A DNA stretch of 64,000 nt from DATHZQ01 sp035458525 (GTDB lineage Bacteria > Actinomycetota > Acidimicrobiia > Spongiisociales > UBA5794). The notes beneath the pieces were generated by a model that did no database searches, was not told the origin of the DNA, and worked only from the letters and a program-made list of their open reading frames with translations. Shown here one piece after another: positions 60,888 to 64,000 of this stretch. Position 1 is the first letter of the stretch. The number at the start of each line of letters is the position of its first letter. The stretch is taken from the NCBI GenBank assembly GCA_035458525.1, contig DATHZQ010000151.1, positions 1-64,000 of the forward strand. The letters are read 5' to 3'. The translations under genes and the position numbers were made by a program.

Positions 60888-62444
60888 ATGCCCGTACACT
60901 CCACGGCTCTCATGCGCCGCGCTGCCCAAACGCTCGCCGTCCTCGCCTTGGTCCTCACGATATCGGCGTGTGCGCTCGGCGAGTCAGAAGACGGGGCGGG
61001 TACCGCCGCGCCGGAGATTGCGGCCGCCGGAGCGCCGGCAACCACCGTGGTGGAGGCGCCGGTCACCTCCACCACGTCGAGCACTACGACCACCACCTCC
61101 ACGACGACAACGACACTGCCACCGGTGATCGGTGCCCCCCATGGCACAGTGACCGGGCTGACGATGTTCCGCGGCAACCCGAGCCGGACCTACTACGGGG
61201 AGGGCACCATCCCGACCGACCTCGAAGTGCTGTGGCGGTTCCCCGATTCCCCGATGTGCGGGCTGTCTGCGGTAGGCGGAGAACAGAAGCAATGGTGCGG
61301 CAGCGGATGGACCGGGCAACCAGTCGTGTGGGAGCGACCCGATGGGATCACGGAGGTGATCTTCGGGGCCTACGACAAACAGATTCACTTCCTCGACGCG
61401 ACCACGGGCGAGCGAACCCGCCCCGACTTTCCGATGGGCGACATCATCAAGGGCTCGGTCACACTCGATCCCGACGGATTCCCGCTGTTGTACAGCGGTT
61501 CGCGGGACCCCAACTTCAAGGTCATCGCCCTCGACCGCGACACACCCACCCTTCTGTGGAGCCTGGCCGCATCGGACGTGCCCGGGATGTGGAACAACGA
61601 CTGGGACTCCAACCCGGCCATCGTCGACGGGATCCTCTACCAAGGTGGCGAGAACAGTTGGTGGTATGCGATCGAGCTCAAACGCGACTACGGCGCCGAC
61701 GGGCTCGTCACCGTCGATCCCGGGATCGTGTTCGACATGCCGGCCTTCAACGACGCGTCGCTGGCAGCCGTCGGGAGGCAGCAGAGCGTTGAGAACTCGA
61801 CGGCCGTCTTCCAGGACCGGGCCTACTTCGCCAACTCGGCGGGCCGGGTCGTCGGCGTCGACATCGGAGCGCTCCCGGATGGTGAAGCCCAGATCGTGTT
61901 CGACTATTGGGTGGGCGACGACGTCGACGCCTCAATCGTCATCGACGAGGCGGGCGACCTGTACGTGTCCGCCGAGATCGACCACGCCACGTCCCGCGGT
62001 GCCGAGATCGGCCAGCTCGTGAAGCTCGACCCGGACCGGCCCGAGGATCCGGTGGTGTGGGGCGTGCCCGTACCCTCCCGCGATGGTCTCGACGGAGGGA
62101 TCTGGGCAACCCCGGCGTTGGTCGACGACGTGCTCTACGTTCCCACCAACCCGGGCGACTTGTTGGCCGTGGATACCGCAACCGGTGCGGTGTTGTGGAC
62201 CGGCGACATCGGTGGCCATGCGTGGTCCTCGCCGGTGCACATCGGCGGCCGGCTGCTCGTCGCCGTGAACTGCGACACCAATCCGGCGCTGCGGGTGTAC
62301 GACGTCGCAAACCCACGGAATCCTGCCATCCTCTCCGAGGTGACTTTCGCCGGCGGGTGCATCGAATCCACTCCTGCGGCGTGGCAGGGCCAGGTGTTCG
62401 TGGGCTCACGAGACGGCTTCTTCTACGCCTTGGGAGAGCGCTGA
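60888..62444 (+). CDS. PQQ-like beta-propeller lipoprotein
   Basis: A 518-residue exported protein. The signal peptide (LAVLALVLTISAC) ends in a lipobox with lipid-accepting Cys. A long threonine/serine linker follows (VTSTTSSTTTTTSTTTTTLP), typical of wall-spanning tethers in actinobacteria. The remainder forms an eight-bladed propeller of PQQ/WD-like repeats, for example AYDKQIHFLDATTGERTRP, YVPTNPGDLLAVDTATGAVL and VFVGSRDGFFYALG. Binding or enzymatic activity cannot be told. The stop overlaps the next start (TGATG), so it is paired with the EEP phosphatase. Confidence 0.85.
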   Translation: MPVHSTALMRRAAQTLAVLALVLTISACALGESEDGAGTAAPEIAAAGAPATTVVEAPVTSTTSSTTTTTSTTTTTLPPVIGAPHGTVTGLTMFRGNPSRTYYGEGTIPTDLEVLWRFPDSPMCGLSAVGGEQKQWCGSGWTGQPVVWERPDGITEVIFGAYDKQIHFLDATTGERTRPDFPMGDIIKGSVTLDPDGFPLLYSGSRDPNFKVIALDRDTPTLLWSLAASDVPGMWNNDWDSNPAIVDGILYQGGENSWWYAIELKRDYGADGLVTVDPGIVFDMPAFNDASLAAVGRQQSVENSTAVFQDRAYFANSAGRVVGVDIGALPDGEAQIVFDYWVGDDVDASIVIDEAGDLYVSAEIDHATSRGAEIGQLVKLDPDRPEDPVVWGVPVPSRDGLDGGIWATPALVDDVLYVPTNPGDLLAVDTATGAVLWTGDIGGHAWSSPVHIGGRLLVAVNCDTNPALRVYDVANPRNPAILSEVTFAGGCIESTPAAWQGQVFVGSRDGFFYALGER

Positions 62445-63382
62445 TGCGCGATCTCGTCGTCAAGGCCGGCGTGGCGCTGGGGATCCTCGCCTTGGTCGGG
62501 ACCGTTGCCGGGACGGTCGGAGAGGCGTGGTGGATCTTCGACCTGGCATCCAACTTCCGGCTCCAGTATTTCATCGCCGCCGGGATCGCCGCCATCGTGA
62601 CGTTCGCGGCGCGTCTCCCCTTGCTCGGCATCGCGTTCGGCGTGGTGTCGCTTTTCAATGCGGCGCTCGTCGCGCCCTTGTACGCCAGCGAGCCGCCACC
62701 GGTGGCCGGCGATGCTCGCATGGAGATCGCCAGCTCCAACATGCAGACGCACAACTCCCGCCAGCAGATCAACTGGCTGACCTCAACCGAGCCCGACCTC
62801 ATCTTCCTGTTCGAGTCGTCGCGGCAGGCCGAGGATCTCATCCGAGAAGCAGACCTGGGCTACGAGGTCACCAGCGGCATCGACCCCGACGACGCGTTCG
62901 GATTGTCCATTCTCAGCAAGGACCCGTTCGAGTTCGAGGTATTGCCTTCCTCACGAGACGGCGGCGACGCGGTCCGGCTGGAGGCCCGGCTCGGCAACGA
63001 GACCATCGTCGTCTATGCCATCCATCCGCCCAGCCCGAGCAATCCGGTCCGATCCGAATCTCGCGACAAGCTGTTGGAGCGGATCGGCCGGGCTGCGGCC
63101 GAAGAAACGCTTCCCGTAGTCGTCGTCGGAGACTTCAACGCAACGCCGTGGTCGGCAGGATTCCGCAAGTTGGTCGAGCCGGCGGACCTCGCCAACTCCC
63201 AGGACGGGTTCGGCTTTGGCGCTACCTGGCATGCGAACTGGCCGGCCTTCGCCGGCGTTCCCCTCGACCACCTGGTGCACAGCCGTGATCTGACCACGGT
63301 CAACCGGGAGGTTGGACCATCGGCGGGACCGGACCATCGACCGATTCGCGTGGAGTTGGGGTTCGCCGAGATTGACGCCTGA
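62444..63382 (+). CDS. Membrane-anchored endonuclease/exonuclease/phosphatase-family protein
   Basis: A 312-residue protein. Three membrane segments in the first 80 residues (AGVALGILALVGTVAGTVG; FIAAGIAAIVTFAA; LLGIAFGVVSLFNAALVA) anchor it. The EEP domain faces outward: ASSNMQTHNSRQQINWL, FLFESSRQAEDL (metal-binding Glu), VVVGDFNATPWSAGF (catalytic Asp-Asn), LDHLVHS and SAGPDHRPIRVEL (catalytic His). It could cleave phosphodiesters of lipids, teichoic acids or nucleic acids outside the cell. Coupled with the propeller lipoprotein. Confidence 0.87.
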   Translation: MRDLVVKAGVALGILALVGTVAGTVGEAWWIFDLASNFRLQYFIAAGIAAIVTFAARLPLLGIAFGVVSLFNAALVAPLYASEPPPVAGDARMEIASSNMQTHNSRQQINWLTSTEPDLIFLFESSRQAEDLIREADLGYEVTSGIDPDDAFGLSILSKDPFEFEVLPSSRDGGDAVRLEARLGNETIVVYAIHPPSPSNPVRSESRDKLLERIGRAAAEETLPVVVVGDFNATPWSAGFRKLVEPADLANSQDGFGFGATWHANWPAFAGVPLDHLVHSRDLTTVNREVGPSAGPDHRPIRVELGFAEIDA

Positions 63383-63461
63383 CCGGCGTTCTTCCGGTTC
63401 TCAGGATTCTCTTAAGTGTGGTTTACGAGTGTTTTACACCCGGTTCGGCATGCTGCGCCGT

Positions 63462-63668
63462 ATGAGTGATACAACCACATTGGTTGGGCGGAAGCTGACC
63501 GGGAAGCGCCGTCGTCCCAAGGCGGTCGACGGAATGCGCATTTGCGCCGACTCGGAATGCACGACCCAGCTGTCTCGTTACAACCGCAAGGGAACCTGCC
63601 ATCTCCACAGTCCCGTCAAGTTCCCCAGGGTGCGAGGCCGGGAAGCCCCAGCTCCAGCCGAAGCCTGA
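63462..63668 (+). CDS. Small zinc-ribbon-like protein
   Basis: A 68-residue basic protein with the pattern C-A-D-S-E-C (residues 27-32) and C-H-L-H near 46-49, a likely zinc ribbon. The interior phrase LSRYNRKGTCHLH is seen in small actinobacterial proteins of unknown role, perhaps nucleic-acid binding. A basic N-terminal stretch (GRKLTGKRRRPK) would fit that. ATG 63462 is chosen; an in-frame ATG at 63450 is possible. Upstream is an AT-richer stretch with repeated GTTTTAC/GTTTAC that may hold the promoter. Confidence 0.6.
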   Translation: MSDTTTLVGRKLTGKRRRPKAVDGMRICADSECTTQLSRYNRKGTCHLHSPVKFPRVRGREAPAPAEA

Positions 63669-63693
63669 GCCGAGAGACCGGAGAACGAACGCC

Positions 63694-64000
63694 ATGCAGC
63701 CAAGCGACTACGACTCGACGACGCCCCAGCGTTTGGCTGCGACGGGAAGCCGGGAACCGGGTTGGGCCCGGCTGCCGGAAGAGCCTCCGCACCACGGAGG
63801 ACTCGACGTGCCCGTCCCCACGACCAGGGTGCGGCCGATAGCGCCTCCCATGTCGGCTGCACCCTCACAGCCCTCCCCCCGCGCCGGCGGCGGCTGGTGG
63901 CAACTGCTGCTCGCAGCCGTTCTCGGTGGCGGGCTCGCCCTCGCCGGCTTCCTTCTCCTGGACTCCGACACGACGACCCCTCCTGCTGCTGAGGCAGCCG
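63694..64000 (+). CDS. Single-span membrane protein, N-terminal part (cut by window end)
   Basis: An open frame from ATG 63694 to the window end. About 75 residues of Pro/Arg-rich cytoplasmic sequence (MQPSDYDSTTPQRLAATGS, then VPVPTTRVRPIAPPM) precede one membrane span (WWQLLLAAVLGGGLALAGFL), then a Thr/Pro-rich start of an outside region (DSDTTTPPAAEAA). This layout is common in actinobacterial HtrA-like proteases and wall-anchored proteins, but the functional domain is beyond the window, so the identity is open. GGAGAACGAACGCC precedes the ATG. Confidence 0.6.
   Translation, partial: MQPSDYDSTTPQRLAATGSREPGWARLPEEPPHHGGLDVPVPTTRVRPIAPPMSAAPSQPSPRAGGGWWQLLLAAVLGGGLALAGFLLLDSDTTTPPAAEAA

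Noticed and set aside
1..64000. tRNA, rRNA, CRISPR arrays, prophage or intact insertion sequences
   Set aside because: No cloverleaf-like segments, spaced direct repeats, transposase or integrase motifs were seen on either strand.

Overview
This 64 kb window comes from a high-GC Gram-positive chromosome, most likely an actinomycete and plausibly a member of class Acidimicrobiia or another deep actinobacterial lineage. The signs are strong G/C third-position bias, frequent GTG starts, ATGA/GTGA overlaps, a NucS-type mismatch endonuclease, an Rv2578c-like radical SAM protein, an F420-type luciferase-like oxidoreductase, SufU-type Fe-S assembly and a group 2 principal-like sigma factor. The lineage is an inference; there is no rRNA in the window. 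I saw no tRNA, rRNA, CRISPR array, prophage or intact insertion sequence.

Layout. 1-3.2 kb: end of a peptide/oligopeptide ABC importer (permease end plus fused double ATPase) and an SDR oxidoreductase. 3.3-28.2 kb: a large cell-surface polysaccharide locus. It opens on the plus strand with an ABC-2 exporter pair and a glycosyltransferase. It continues on the minus strand (20.5 down to 6.8 kb) with a FlaA1/CapD-type nucleotide-sugar dehydratase, a Wzz-like co-polymerase with a dead kinase domain, a sulfotransferase, a NodB-type deacetylase and a glycosyltransferase. Next come two diverged copies of an unfamiliar three-protein set, together with a kinase-like protein and a second sulfotransferase. 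The locus then has a plus-strand glycosyltransferase, GNAT and polytopic membrane protein, and ends on the minus strand with a WecA/MraY-like initiating transferase, a glycosyltransferase-GNAT fusion and another glycosyltransferase.

28.3-47 kb: housekeeping genes. These are sufU, nicotinamidase and nicotinate phosphoribosyltransferase (NAD salvage) with an MFS carrier, a thioesterase, a methyltransferase, fumarase, a sirtuin, sufD-ferredoxin-sufC, an M23 peptidase, a family 5 uracil-DNA glycosylase, a putative glycoside hydrolase lipoprotein, a sigma factor, a radical SAM protein, nucS and sufB. The sufB gene has a perfect 16-bp palindrome lying where its transcription should start. 47-64 kb: a GNAT, glutamate synthase large subunit, two broken genes joined tail to tail (an ECF sigma factor and an Eis-like acetyltransferase), an F420-type oxidoreductase, a PLP dehydratase, an SdpI-like protein, a flavin split-barrel protein, a palindromic repeat element, a heterodimeric ABC exporter, a beta-propeller lipoprotein, a membrane EEP phosphatase, a small zinc-ribbon protein and a membrane protein cut by the window end.

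The best candidate for an undescribed system is the duplicated cassette at 6.8-13.5 kb. Each copy has a ~230-aa and a 335-aa SGNH-like protein plus a ~150-aa lipoyl-domain-like protein. In the last of these the lysine-bearing hairpin is replaced by a basic insertion. The two copies have different gene orders and different partners (a sulfotransferase in one, a kinase-like protein in the other). This suggests paired modules that place or remove substituents on a sulfated surface glycan.
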